DNA of 64,000 nucleotides, taken from NCBI GenBank assembly GCA_951217055.1, contig OX578277.1, forward strand, positions 10,051,389-10,115,388, read 5' to 3'. Positions 34,206 through 46,600 of the stretch are shown here, piece by piece (position 1 is the first letter of the stretch; each line of letters begins with the position of its first letter). Source of the stretch: Gerris lacustris (lineage: Eukaryota > Arthropoda > Insecta > Hemiptera > Gerridae). Under the pieces are notes generated by a model. It made no database searches, had not been told where the DNA came from, and worked only from the letters and a program-made list of their open reading frames with translations. The translations under genes were made by a program, and so were the position numbers.

Positions 34206-37200
34206 AGGCAAGCTACGTCCTGCGGACGAACTTTGCCAACCACATATTCTTAGCTGACACAAAAACATTAACTCATATACAAATTTCTAGCTTCATTAAC
34301 ATCAAGCTTTCTTACTAAAAGTTTCTTCTTCCTTACTAAAAGTTCTTTCTTACTAAAAGTTTCTTACTGACGTAAGAAATTTTTTTACACGCTATCCCCT
34401 AGAATATAACTATACAATACACATAAAATAATAAAATATATATAAAACATACATACCTAATAAACAAAAAATTAAATGAAATATTTTTTCAGGAACAGCA
34501 ACTTCTTTAAATTCACTCACAAACCAAATTTATAATTTTTATTTCACTTCTAAATCCGCAAAATTTGTTAGATTAAAAAAACAAAAGATTCCTTTAATAT
34601 TAAATGTTTAGTAATAATTCAAAAACTTATTTAAAAATTCCAAATAAAACACTATAAAAAGTAGTTCAATATAATAAATAACTATATATTTATTCACTTT
34701 TTTTTAAAATTAATTATATTAATATAAAGAAAAAAAATAATAATACAAATGAGCACAAATATCCTTATACTTATATTTTAAAAAAATGGATCACTTGATA
34801 TTATGGATAAATTAAATTACTAACCACCCAATTAATTACTTATTAATTAAATTAACACAAATGTCTTTATGACTCTATAATGTTTCTATCACTTCAACCA
34901 AATATTCTAAAATATTTAGGGTTTGTTTTCACCGATTGGTTTAAATTATTTTGTTTCCTTTTCAAATCAAAAAGGGAGATATGAATGGGATTAATTTGAA
35001 CATTTTATTTTATTGTTTATAACTTTGTTACTCCTTTAACTGCACTTTAATATATTTCTAGACAAAAAGTAAGAATTTTATTATTATTAATACCTTAGAG
35101 AGAGACAATAAATAAATAAATGTCACACATTAACAAGATATATTGGAAAAACTTTTATTATTATTATCGTTCGTTTACTTATTGATAAATCATAGCGTGT
35201 CATCAATGCTTAAATTTATATTATTTATCTTAACTATTTATGTTCCAAAATATAGGTATATCTTTTTTTTAATTATTCCATATATGTAATTATATTTTTA
35301 TTATTGTTTGTTTCTACTTACAGATAAATTATTATATATTTTCAATGTGTTGTCCTTATTAATATTAAATTTTAGAGAAATTTACAAATAGAAAAATATT
35401 TTATTGTTATTCTATAAATTTGTTGTACTTAGTTATTAAAATTTGTATTTTTTGTTTTTTTTTGTTAATTAATTATGGAAAAATGAAGAACTAATTTTAG
35501 ATAAATAATTTTATTTTTAAAATAAACAATATTTGAGCATTATCAATTTCTTAATGATTATTAATTTCAATAGGCACACAACTTCAATAGATTTTTATAT
35601 TTGTTTAAAAATATTATTATAAGCACTCAATACCTTAATTTTTTGTTTATAATTTTGTAACGACATTCTTTAAGCACTTTAGTACTTAGTGATGTAGTTA
35701 AGCACACAATTGTCAATAGATTTGGTTATAAATTTTGTCTCTACAAAAATTGACAAACCGAAATTCGTTTTAGCACTAATATATATTATGTTAAATTTGG
35801 ATTAAAATATCATTATTAACAAAATTAAACCTAAATCTATCAGAGAGTAAATGTCTCGTATGTTCTAGTAAGTAAAATTTATAGAAATTTTGTTTGAAAA
35901 CTTAATTTGCACAGATACTAAAGTGATTTCGTTTGCTAAAACTTAATCTGCACAGGTATTAAACTAATTTCGTTAGAAAAAAGTCAATCTGCATACAATT
36001 TAATAGCAATATTGTAGCCAAAACTTAATCTGCACACAGTTACAAATAAATTTGATTGATAAGAACCTAGTATCTATAGAAATATAGCCGATTAAAATTG
36101 ATTTCGCACACAATTTTGCAAATATATAAGTGAAAAAAACATAATTGAACTCTTTTCTAGCAATGCCGTTTGTGAAAATGAAATCTGCACTCAGTTCACT
36201 TGCGAATTTGGTGCTGAAAAACTAAATTTGCACACTTTCATCACTTTATTTTCCTTATTTTAAACTCGATCTACTGTTTAATCTTGTATCAAAAATTGAT
36301 ATGGCAACACAAAAATATAATTTCAAAATAGATTTCGTATCTTTTATAAAAAATTGTAAAACTGTTATCACAATGACAAATTTTTATTAATAAGTATTTC
36401 GATCAAAATAATATCGTCATACAAATCAAAAATAAGAAGCACCGTTTATATTAATATTTATTATTACAATATTGTGCAAAATCAAGCACTTAAATTTAAA
36501 AAATCGGATAAAAACGAAAACAAATCATACAACTTCAAAAATTGATAACAAAATCAAAATTACGTATTTTGGAATTTGAAAAAAAAAAATGTTTTTAAAA
36601 CGACATTTTTATTTATAGTACTCAAAAGCACTTTTGTGTAATGTTTTGAAAATAAATTAACAATTTATAACACAACAAAAAAGTAGGAATCAGTAAAAGA
36701 TTTAAAAAAAAACAAAAAATAACTTTACTGATAAGGAAATATTAGATTTAATTTGTAAGTATCTACTCTTAAAAATAGTTGATTTTGGGGAAACTTATGT
36801 GTTTTAAATCAATATAATGTGTAAACGATCAATATCGATTAATATTTTGATCAAAAATATTGGTTTTTAAATTCACTTACTTATCAATGTAAAGTAAAAA
36901 AGGTTTATTGTAACATAAACGAATATCAAAATACATACAAAAAAAGCACTAACCACAAAATGAAAGATTGTAAGAAAAATACAAATGACTATTATATAAA
37001 AAAAATACACTTTTAGCAATACACGATATATCTGCAACGAATGCACGGACAAGACTGAATCAAAACTTTCTGTACCACTGACTTTAACAACAATACCATT
37101 ACAAATAACAAACCAAAAATTACACTAAAAGGTATTACAATGTTACCGAAAAAATACACATTAAATAAATATATATATATAACAAATATAAAAGTAAATG

Positions 37201-38241
37201 TGACGAATACGCCAAAGATGGGGGGGGGGGGGGAATATTAAAAAAAGATAGAAAAATATTATTCCTTTAACTATTTTCAATACGAGTGATAAAGTGCGAA
37301 TGATAAGAAATACAGATAAAGTATGTTTTTTTATAGGCTGAAATTATATTAGAAAATCAGTGTTACCATTTTTTTTTAATTTTGATAAACGAAAATATTT
37401 TTTTAAAAAAGCCCCTGAAAAATAAAATAGTTTTGAAAAGGAGAGAAAATGTTTTATTTTCTTTATCTAATCGTACGATAGATGGTAGCACTGTATAGAA
37501 TGTTGTTTTAAAAAAAGTTGTTTCTATTATTTACCGCTAGAGTGTAGCACTATACAGGGTTTAATTTTAAAATAAAATAGTTTTGTAAAAATTATCTGTC
37601 AGATAAATTCTTATAAAACTGGGGATGAGTTATGACACACTTTTTCTTGGAGAACATTAACAAACAAATTTAAAACATGAAATGAAAATGTGTTTGTATT
37701 TATGTAATATACAGCAAAGCAAATAATTATCATTTTATTAAAGGATAAATGTAGAATCAAAATTCGAAACCATGTATTAATTCAGGATTTATATTTTAAG
37801 CTTGATAATGACCCAAGTTGAGGTTGAAATATAGCAAATTTAATGAGAAATTAGTTTATTTTATTTGAACACCTGACAGATCATAGAAGCAAGTCCAGAT
37901 TGAAAAAAATATATATAAATATTTTATCGGCTCTAATGGCTCTTGCGCCTACTTGTGACCATTAGGACCTCTTTCAGAATACATAAATAAATAAACATTA
38001 ATTGAAAATTTTTAGCGAGTTTGATGAATCTGATTCAGTTTCTGAATTTGATGTGTTTCTCTAAAGAAGACACTTCTGAATTTCAGACTTAATTTTTCTT
38101 CCCACCAGAGTAACAGTTATAACCACCAGATTACTAAGTTAACATGTATTTTGGAATAGGTATATTTGTTTCACCAACTATTAAACCAACCAGGAACTAT
38201 CAACCTGGCACTTAAATTAAGATGAGAATTTTAGAATGAAG
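34206..38241. other. 4-kb AT-rich stretch without recognised genes
   Basis: I see no exon, clear transposon or long array. Two loosely repeated motifs stand out: 'AATCTGCACA..' with A-rich spacers at 35900-36240, and a G homopolymer at 37219-37233. The ATAGATGGTAGCACTGTATA motif (37478) recurs in similar form (CTAGAGTGTAGCACTATACA) at 37540. The stretch could be intron of the minus-strand gene suggested at 39208-39342. Confidence 0.4.
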
Positions 38242-38245
38242 TTAA

Positions 38246-38852
38246 CCCTTCGTGGCACGGCTATAGTGGACAAACAAAGAGTCACGGGCGGCGCACTTTA
38301 TGCACCAATGCATTTTTCAAACCATAAATTGGTTAAATCCAGATTATCTAGATTGCGTTTTGGAAATGTTGAACTAAAAAGTCAATTAATGTATTACATA
38401 TTTATTTTTCAATGATATCTTTAATTATAAAAATAAAAATTACTATAAAAAATCAGTAATTACTCCTTCAGCGTTCTGACTTAGTATTGGGCTTTCAACC
38501 TTAATTATCAACCCTATTTATTATTATTAGTTGTCAAAGTCCTAAGATAACGCCTCACAACCATCAGCCTAATCCGACAACTCAGGCAAAACCGAAAAAT
38601 ATTGATTGGATGCCATAATTTTTCTATACCAGACATGGTGGCACGGGCGGCAAATACAGTACACCAAGCCAAATAAACACGGCAAAACAATGCAGAACGA
38701 AGCAATAATCAAAGCAGACTGTTTCATTTGTTTTAGGGGTCTCTAGTGGTAGGGTAAATTGAGGTTTTCTTATTCTCCCATCATGAATCTGTGATTTGCA
38801 GAAACCTTTTTACTTGTGGCGCACTCCATGCACCAGCCTGTGTCTCGAAGGG
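38246..38852. mobile_element. Second piggyBac-type MITE family
   Basis: TTAA is present at 38242-38245 and 38853-38856. The ends are CCCTTCGTGGCACGG and its approximate inverse (TGTCTCGAAGGG). Inside, GGCGGCGCACTTTATGCACC and GTGGCGCACTCCATGCACCA form inverse/direct subterminal motifs. The minus frame at 38514-38705 is not recognised as a transposase. Confidence 0.7.
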
Positions 38853-39207
38853 TTAAAGGGGTATGCAGTTGTGTTTTGGAATATTTTCATTTTGTACCAA
38901 CTAATGACTTATTGGTTCGTTTTATTAACCTAAGTCAAGTTAAAATGTGTTTTGGAACAGGTATCATATCATCACCAACTGATATTATCAACTGATTTAT
39001 GAGTTCGTTTTATTAACCACCGAAGTCAAATTAAAATGTGTTTTGGAACAGGTATCTTATCCTCACCAACTGATTTATCAGTTATAAAACAAGATATCAT
39101 GTGTTTTTAGATCAAAATACTTGAAAGTACTTGCATCTCTCACCTAGTAGGCTGTTCCTTGCTGAAAAAGTACACAGCAAAAGGTAATAATTAGGTTTGC
39201 ACAGTAC

Positions 39208-39342
39208 CTGAGCTGGTGTTACGTGGAAACGATGCTTTCTATGTCTTGGTCGTTGAGGTGGTGGACCTTCAGGTGGTCCAGTCTGGAATGTAACCTTTCG
39301 AGTGGTAACTATTACCTCACCAGAATGCTGTTCTCCACTCAT
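39208..39342 (-). CDS. Probable first coding exon of an unrecognised gene
   Basis: On minus, TTTGTTTCTATAG (acceptor) directly precedes AATGAGTGGAG, so the ATG at 39342 sits one base into an exon. The frame runs 45 codons to CTCAG|GTACTG, a good donor at 39207/39206. The peptide begins MSGEQHSGEVIVTTRKVTFQ and continues with a proline run and a basic PRHRKHRFH patch. Its composition is unlike the AT-rich noise nearby. It looks like a disordered N-terminus. I do not recognise the family and cannot see the next exon. The 5' exon may be 43081-43230. Confidence 0.45.
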
Positions 39343-39392
39343 TCTATAGAAACAAATAAAACAATAAATTAATTTTAATCTTAAATATACAG

Positions 39393-39660
39393 GGTGACTG
39401 GCAATATACGTGAAAAAATAAAGCAGGTTGTTCTACGCCTCAGGGGCTACAAAAAACACCATATAAGCCATGGGTCAAATCTTAACCGTTCTCCCACAAA
39501 ATCAAATTTCATGATTTTTTTAAGATTACATACCTTTGCTCATAAAAATGCTTATTGCACCAAAAGTATAAAAGCTAGAATAAAATGTTTGGCACCGTTG
39601 TAAAGCTGACAACATTTCCTATAAGAAAAATGTAATTTTAATTTACAAGCCTTCAAATTA
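39393..39660. other. Mariner-like terminus and unassigned sequence
   Basis: TATACAGGGTGACTGGCAAT at about 39387 resembles a Tc1/mariner end, but no inverse partner was found. The plus frame at 39394-39603 is not recognised. Confidence 0.3.
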
Positions 39661-39766
39661 TAAAACAAAAATTTTATACAAACTTTATTTTTAAGAAAAA
39701 AAAAAAATTAAAAATATTTTTTTGGAGGTCCCATATCTTGGTAAAGAACCGAGCTCAAACTTTTTG

Positions 39767-40090
39767 GACTTCAGGAAAAACTTCCTTATTGGCTAATGTT
39801 TCGATCAATATTAATATTATTACCCATTCATAAGGCGGAATTTTTAGTAAACTTCGTTGAAAGTCAAAAAGAAACATGTTTATTGTTGCTATTGTTGACA
39901 CAAAGATGAGTATACTAAACCAACCTTGCTTGTTTCTAATTATTTACTCACCTGTAAGTCAAGAATTGCAACAATAAACACGTTTCTTTTTTACTTTCAG
40001 TGAAGTTTAATAAAAATTCCGCCCAATGAATGGGTAATAATATTAATATCGATCGAAACGTAAGTAAATAAGGAAGTTTTTCCTGAAGTC
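39767..40090. repeat. Foldback element, ~125-bp inverted arms
   Basis: GACTTCAGGAAAAACTTCCT at 39767 and its complement ending at 40090 open two arms that pair through GTTTCGATC..TTAATATTATTACCCATTCA and AACATGTTTATTGTTGC, with some mismatches. A spacer of ~70 bp separates them. The arms are less alike than those of the 30.8-kb and 61.7-kb palindromes, so this one is older. Confidence 0.7.
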
Positions 40091-40094
40091 TGAA

Positions 40095-40447
40095 TAGGGG
40101 TAAGGGGCAATGGGCCTAGGGTAATTAGCCTTGGGCCAGAGACCAGTGGCTGGTAACCCGGGGCCTGGAGCATTTACCAAAGGGCCTAGGGCTTGTGGCC
40201 TGGGGCATGGGACCTGGTGCATTAATGTTCGCTTAATTTCAGATTATTATGGTTTTCCTACCCTACTGAATTATTTGTTGTCAAATGTTTCTATATCTCA
40301 CTTAAAAGATTTAGTAATGAGTTCTTAATAGTTTATTCTTTATAAAAGTGTATTTTCAACCCCCAAAAAAAAATGTCTGCATATGTTAGTCGAATCGACG
40401 AAGGTTTAGTAATACCTGCTATGCAACTACCATTAGCATTCTTTTAA
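40095..40447. mobile_element. Truncated copy of the 33561-34201 piggyBac-type MITE
   Basis: It shares the GGGGTAAGGGGCAATGGGCC block, the TTTCAGATT.., AAAAGATTTA.TAATGAGTTC segment and the GTCGAATCGACGAAGGTTTA right end with that element. It lacks the left ~270 bp and abuts the foldback at 39767-40090. Confidence 0.65.
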
Positions 40448-43080
40448 CCCGGGTAGAATGATATAGCATTCAAACCAAGTTAAAAAGAAGGCAGGATGGA
40501 GGTATGAGTCACTTAACACATTTGTAGGTATCGAGATACCTACATTTTCATGAAAACTCAACATTGCTCGTTCCTCTCGCTAGAACTGGAATCATTCAAA
40601 TCATTAACACTGAGGTTTGCACAAAATGCTTCTTAAGCATACAATAATGACCAAAACTTAAATTGGTTCTAAATGCTCAATACTAACATTGTAATGTGTG
40701 TTTACTCTGAAAGAAGGGGTAAATCAAAAATAGAGCCAATAAGAGCTCGAGATTATTATAACCTTTTAGAGGTCGAAATCTAGAGCTGTCATTGGTTCTC
40801 CCTTCGATTTCCCCACTCTCATGGGCACTCATAGTCCAGAATTTAGGGGGAGTCAAAATATGATGAGTCGGATTATCGGATTATAGTCGGATTGATCAAG
40901 ATCTGATGAGTCGGACGCCGCGAAACAATGCAGGACATGGCGTAATGCCAAGCCAACATCTTAATGACGTAATGTCTGATGTTGGAACTGTTCCTAAGTG
41001 TCACGCTTGCGTGGCACTTCCCTTGGTGTTTCTCACAAATTGTGTAGCCTATTGCAGTGTGCAAATACGGTATTTCATTGCTGCTGTGGAGTCAAAATAA
41101 TATATTATTTTCTGGCATAGACCAGGAGGCATTCTGATTATGTGATGTGATCTCTCTTCAGTTTTAAAAGTGGATACCTACTTAAGTCTCAAGCCATAAC
41201 TTTTTCTTCTTCATTTTTTAGAGTCCGTTCGCAAAATCAAGGACCCTTATATTTTCCTGCCTGTCCTGTCTGCCTGATAATAACAATTAATTATGATTTA
41301 ATTAAATTTTAAAATAACCTTTGTTAAAAATGAATAGCATTGTAATCTCTACCTCTTAGCAATTAAGTTTTATTAGTTAGATACTATAAGTAGAGGAATG
41401 GCCTTTAAGGGACAAAATATAACCAAATAAATTATATCACCTTCAAAACCTTTTTACAAACTAATACTTAACCCAGAGGGCTGTTGTTGTAGTGCAAAAT
41501 AAAAAAAAAACACTAATAATAAACAATATAAAGCCCATAGTAAAAATAAGATATATTTCTTGTTAATTAAAAAAAAAAGTTTAGGACCACTCAAAATTTC
41601 GCCACTGACAATGCTTGCAGTAGACTTTCTCTCAATTAAAATCTCAATGAAAAATATCTTTAATAACGCCGCTGAAAATGAAATAAATTATCAATTTAAT
41701 GATTTGGGGACTACTAACAACTTATTATTTGTAACGTTACACACCTCATTAAATATTTATTTCACAGCTGACAACCATATCAAAGTTTTACATATGTATC
41801 AAAAAAGGAAATATGTGTTATAATATAAAAGTCTACAAAACCTACAAATCCAAAAAAAATTCTACTTATTTAAAACATTTCGTTTTACAGAATGAACGCA
41901 ATGCTTCCTTTATAATCGGGAAGCTCGCAAGGCAAAACAAAAATAATAATAATGTACTACCTAATTAAAAATAATGTACACAACACAATATAATATTAAA
42001 TTCATATTTTTTAAGCATGTTTATGTTTATAATATTTTATCAGATATTTGATAAGGAATAACAGCTGATAAGACAGTGGCGACATCTATATTCTAACTTT
42101 GATATTTCTTTTAAATAAACTTTTCAAATAATTTAAAAAATACAATTTGTTATTATTATTTAAAGTTAAAGAATATAAATAAGGTTTAAAATAATAAATT
42201 AATAAATAATATTGTTAATAGAATATATATATTGACAAATATTGTTTCATAAGAAAATAAGTGACTATATTTTTTGGTAAATTTAAAATTACAGAAAATA
42301 ATTATAATAAGAATTAAAAAGACAAATCGATAAGTAATTGTATAATATATATACAATTAGATAAATTGTGTCATTTATTTAACAAAAAATAAGCTTTAGA
42401 AGACAAAAATCTCTTAATAATAATAAAACGTGAGGGGATTTTACAAAAGAAAAAGAGAAGACACGATGATTAAGACTTTCAAAGAAGAATTAAAAAAGAA
42501 AAAAATAAACCGAGACTTTTATATTTAGTAATAGTTTTATATTCTTAAAATTTGGGCTGTCGGCCAAAATAACAATCGGGAGACCAAAACATTACATTAT
42601 AGAGTTAGCAGACGAAAAGAATTGAAAAATCAATTTCAAAACTTCAGAAAATAACAAATAGAACCGATAATTATTTCGGTTTCACATGATTTTCCTATCA
42701 CAATTCTAAATAAGTTAATACCTAATTGGATATATAAAATGTTTTGTCAATTTTTCGGAGAATAGAATCGATCTGATAAAATAAGTTTAAAGTAATCATT
42801 ATTTGGATAAAACAACAACATATGAGTTATAAAGTTAATTAGTTGTATTTATGAACAATAAAAGCTGTATAAGAAAAACAATCGATAACTCAGGCGTAAG
42901 CCCTTATAAATGGTATAAGGGCCTCCTTCATATTAGAATTAGAAGTTCAAGCCGTTCGAACAAAACAATTCTATGCCGCAAGGAGACAGAAAAAACCCTT
43001 TTAAAAAACATTAAAATCACTATGACATCGTTTACAAATTAACTAATAACAACCATTGAATAAATTTAATTACAACATAC
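40448..43080. other. Non-coding, AT-rich
   Basis: No gene is visible. Small perfect palindromes occur (GTAGGTATCGAGATACCTAC near 40526; AAGTGTCACGC/GCGTGGCACTT near 40996). A degraded LINE hairpin tail lies at about 41893-41935. If the minus-strand gene is real, this is its first intron. Confidence 0.4.
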
Positions 43081-43235
43081 CTTACAAAATTCGACGACAA
43101 TTAAACTAAAATCAAATACCTTTTCGACTCGAAACTAAAATTTAACGAGAAAATATCCAACGCGAAACTTAAAAATAATTAAAAAACGCCGATAGCCCCG
43201 AAAAAACCCCGTCCGTATTTTGTCCCCATAAGAAA
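43081..43235 (-). promoter_or_regulatory. Possible promoter and 5' untranslated exon of the minus-strand gene
   Basis: The segment is locally richer in G+C and CpG (CGCCGATAGCCCCG and GTCCGTATTT blocks) than the several kilobases around it. Read on minus it ends at AATTTTGTAAG|GTATGT, a strong splice donor. It lies 0.4-0.55 kb from the ICMT start, on the other strand, so the two genes might share a divergent promoter region. Without transcripts this is only a suggestion. Confidence 0.3.
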
Positions 43236-43648
43236 AATCCGCAGTAGTGCAAATCAGTTTTGACTTTTCTCTCCCCCATTCCAGTAATAAAAAATAAACT
43301 AAAAAATATATCCATTTATTTAATTAAAAACCACAATTGACTATCATTTCGTTTATTTATTTGTCAAATAATATTAGTTAATTATTTAGTTTTTTATAAT
43401 TTGTTAAATATTTTCTAACTTTTTATCTAATATTTCGATGTATAATAGATCTTATAGTTATTTTAATATTTTCATGTTGGTAAAAATTTGATATTGAGTA
43501 GGTTATATTATTATATTACTGTTATCCATCTGTTATCTTTAAAACAATACAATTATCGAATATTTGGCTCGATATTCATTTTTATATTCGTATCATTACA
43601 AATATTATTTTAAATAATAATAAATTGCAGTTGTACATATTATTAAAA

Positions 43649-46600
43649 ATGTTGATTTACGCAGGTAGAGTTAGTCTTTATGGTTTTTTAGCTCCTTTTT
43701 TAAGTGTTTTTGTCGGTTATAACGTGCTTTATGGTTGCAGCGATTTGTACAATCTGAAAGAAAGGTTTTGGTGGATTATTCCTTTGTATTATTTAGTTAT
43801 TTATATTGTTTTTAAAGCAACACTGAAGGATTTTGATTATGAGGTAAGTAAGGTAATTTGTTTTATAAAAATTTTTGATATTACATATTTCTAATATTTA
43901 GTGATATCGTTGTTAGATATTATGATTTTTACTTTTTTCATACTTCAAGAAGCAGTTTGTATGGAAATAAAAGTAGTTTAGTGGAAGATAATCATTATAA
44001 TCAGATATAATTGAAATTACCTACTTATTTAAGCTCCCCTGAGTGTTAAAACGCTATTTTTTAAATGTCGCAAGGGAGTTGTTCAAGATGTCAATTAGTT
44101 GCAACTAGACATGGATTAATCTAGATCTTACTAAGGAATCCACTGTATGAGATTGTGTGAATCCCTTGGTTTCCAACTCATTACAGAGATCATTCTCAAG
44201 GGAGTTGCTCATGATGTGAGTTATTAGCAAGTAGACATGGATTAATCTAGATCTTACTAAGGAATCCACTGTATGAGATTGTGTGAATCCCTTGGTTTCC
44301 AACTCATTACACAGATCATTCTCAAGGGAGTTGCTCATGATGTGAGTTATTAGCAACTAGACATGGATTAATCTAGATCTTACTAAGGAATCCACTGTAT
44401 GAGATTGTGTGAATCTCTTGGTTTCCAACTCATTACAGAGATCATTCTCAAGGGAGTTGCTCATGATGTGAGTTATTAGCAACTAGACATGGATTAATCT
44501 AGATCTTACTAAGGAATCCTCTGTATGAGATAGAGTGAATTCATTGCAGAGATAAAAAAAAGAGATTCAAGTGTAGGTGAGTGATAAAAGGTATCCCTCA
44601 TTAAGTGAAGAATAATATTTTTTCTTCCAAGCTTACTGAAGGTAACAGAAGTATCGTGCTAATTCTAAAGAAAGGGTCTTCCAATTCAAAATTTGTCAAT
44701 AACTTGATTGTTCAAGTACACAATCTTTTTGAGATACTACTGTGCCTACTGCATGATATTGTTAAAAATAAACCCTTGGATCTCGATTCACTAAAGCGTC
44801 GTAAACAGGTAAAGACAAGATCTTTAGAAGAAGACCATGTTTGGAGATTTTGTGAGTCCTAAAGTTTTGGACTTATTACACAAATTATTCTCAAGGACGT
44901 TTCTTATTACACAAATTTCTAATGACTCACAGCATGAGCCACTCCCTTAAAAATGATTTCGGTAATGGGTTGGAAACCAAGGGATTCACACAATCTCATA
45001 CAGTGGATTCCTTAGTAAGATCTAGATTAATCCATGTCTAGTTGCTAATAACTCACGTCATGAGCAACTCCCTTGAGAATGATCTCTGTAATGGGTTGGA
45101 AACCAAGGGATTCACACAATCTCATACAGTGGATTCCTTAGTAAGATCTAGATTAATCCATGTCCAGTTGCTAATAACTCACATCATGAGCAACTCCCTT
45201 GAGAATGATCTCTGTAATGGGTTGGAAACCAAGGGATTCACACAATCTCATACAGTGGATTCCTTAGTAAGATCTAGATTAATCCATGTCTAGTTGCTAA
45301 TAACTCACATCATGAGCAACTCCCTTGAGAATGATCTCTGTAATGAGTTGGAAACCAAGAGATTCACACAATCTCATACAGTGGATTCCTTAGTAAGATC
45401 TAGATTAATCCATGTCTAGTTGCTAATAACTCACGTCATGAGCAACTCCCTTGAGAATGATCTCTGTAATGGGTTGGAAACCAAGGGATTCACACAATCT
45501 CATACAGTGGATTCCTTAGTAAGATCTAGATTAATCCATGTCTAGTTGCTAATAACTCACATCATGAGCAACTCCCTTGAGAATGATCTCTGTAATGGGT
45601 TGGAAACCAAGGGATTCACACAATCTCATACAGTGGATTCCTTAGTAAGATCTAGATTACTCCATGTCTAGTTGCTAATAACTCACATCATGAGCAACTC
45701 CCTTGAGAATGATCTCTGTAATGAGTTGGAAACCAAGGGATTCACACATGTGAATCCGTGGATTCAGTGGATTCCTTAGCAAGATCTACATTAACCCATT
45801 TCTAGTTGCTAATAACTCACATCATGAGCAACTTCCTTGAGCCTTTTAATTAACTTTTTTAAATCCTTTACATAATTTTCTCTTTTGTGCGTTTGTTTGT
45901 GGGTCTCGTAAAAATCTTTGGAGGGCCAATTAACCCTCTTCCTGTCGTCCAAATGAGCTGAAAAATGGCACATACACCATTCTTTCAAACTTTTGGGTTA
46001 CAGACCTTAATACACACTGATAAACAACACGGCATGCAAAAACTCAATCACTGTGATTGTTATGATAATTTTCATCCAAGCAACAACTTGTCAATGACTC
46101 ATACAACCAAAATGCATATAAGTTAAGGATTTATAATAAATTCTTAATTTTTATGAGCTAGTATTATTAATTTTTTTATTGTTTAATATATTTTATTAAT
46201 TATTGTATTATTTATTGTACCATAAAAATGATGTATGTATATTTTCAGTCTGCGGTTAGAGGATTATTTTTGGGATGTGTGTTCTCTGTCGGTTGCCTAA
46301 TATCACTTTTGTTAACTGGACCTCTTCAACTTTTTGGATGGTAACTTTATTTTCATTTTATGGATCACTATTCCAAAATTTGACAAATAAGTCACTTCTT
46401 ACGATTTAAGCATGTTTTATAGAAGGATTATTTAATCCCACGGAGCATCCAGATACAGGTTTAGAAGCCAAGTCCCATTACTTATCTATTAATGGCTGGA
46501 AATCTTGGAAATTGTTAATACAGTAGAACCTCGATAAGAAGTGTCTCAAGGGGATTAGGGAAACAGTCTTGTTATCAAGGTGCTCTTTTTGTTGAGGGTC

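Noticed and set aside
36000..38000. Hidden exons in the 34.2-38.2-kb stretch
   Set aside because: No frame over about 60 codons with non-random composition or splice borders could be found by eye.
44105..45293. Repeated 42-residue frames on both strands
   Set aside because: The 126-bp satellite unit is a multiple of three, so frames stay open without selection; it is intronic.
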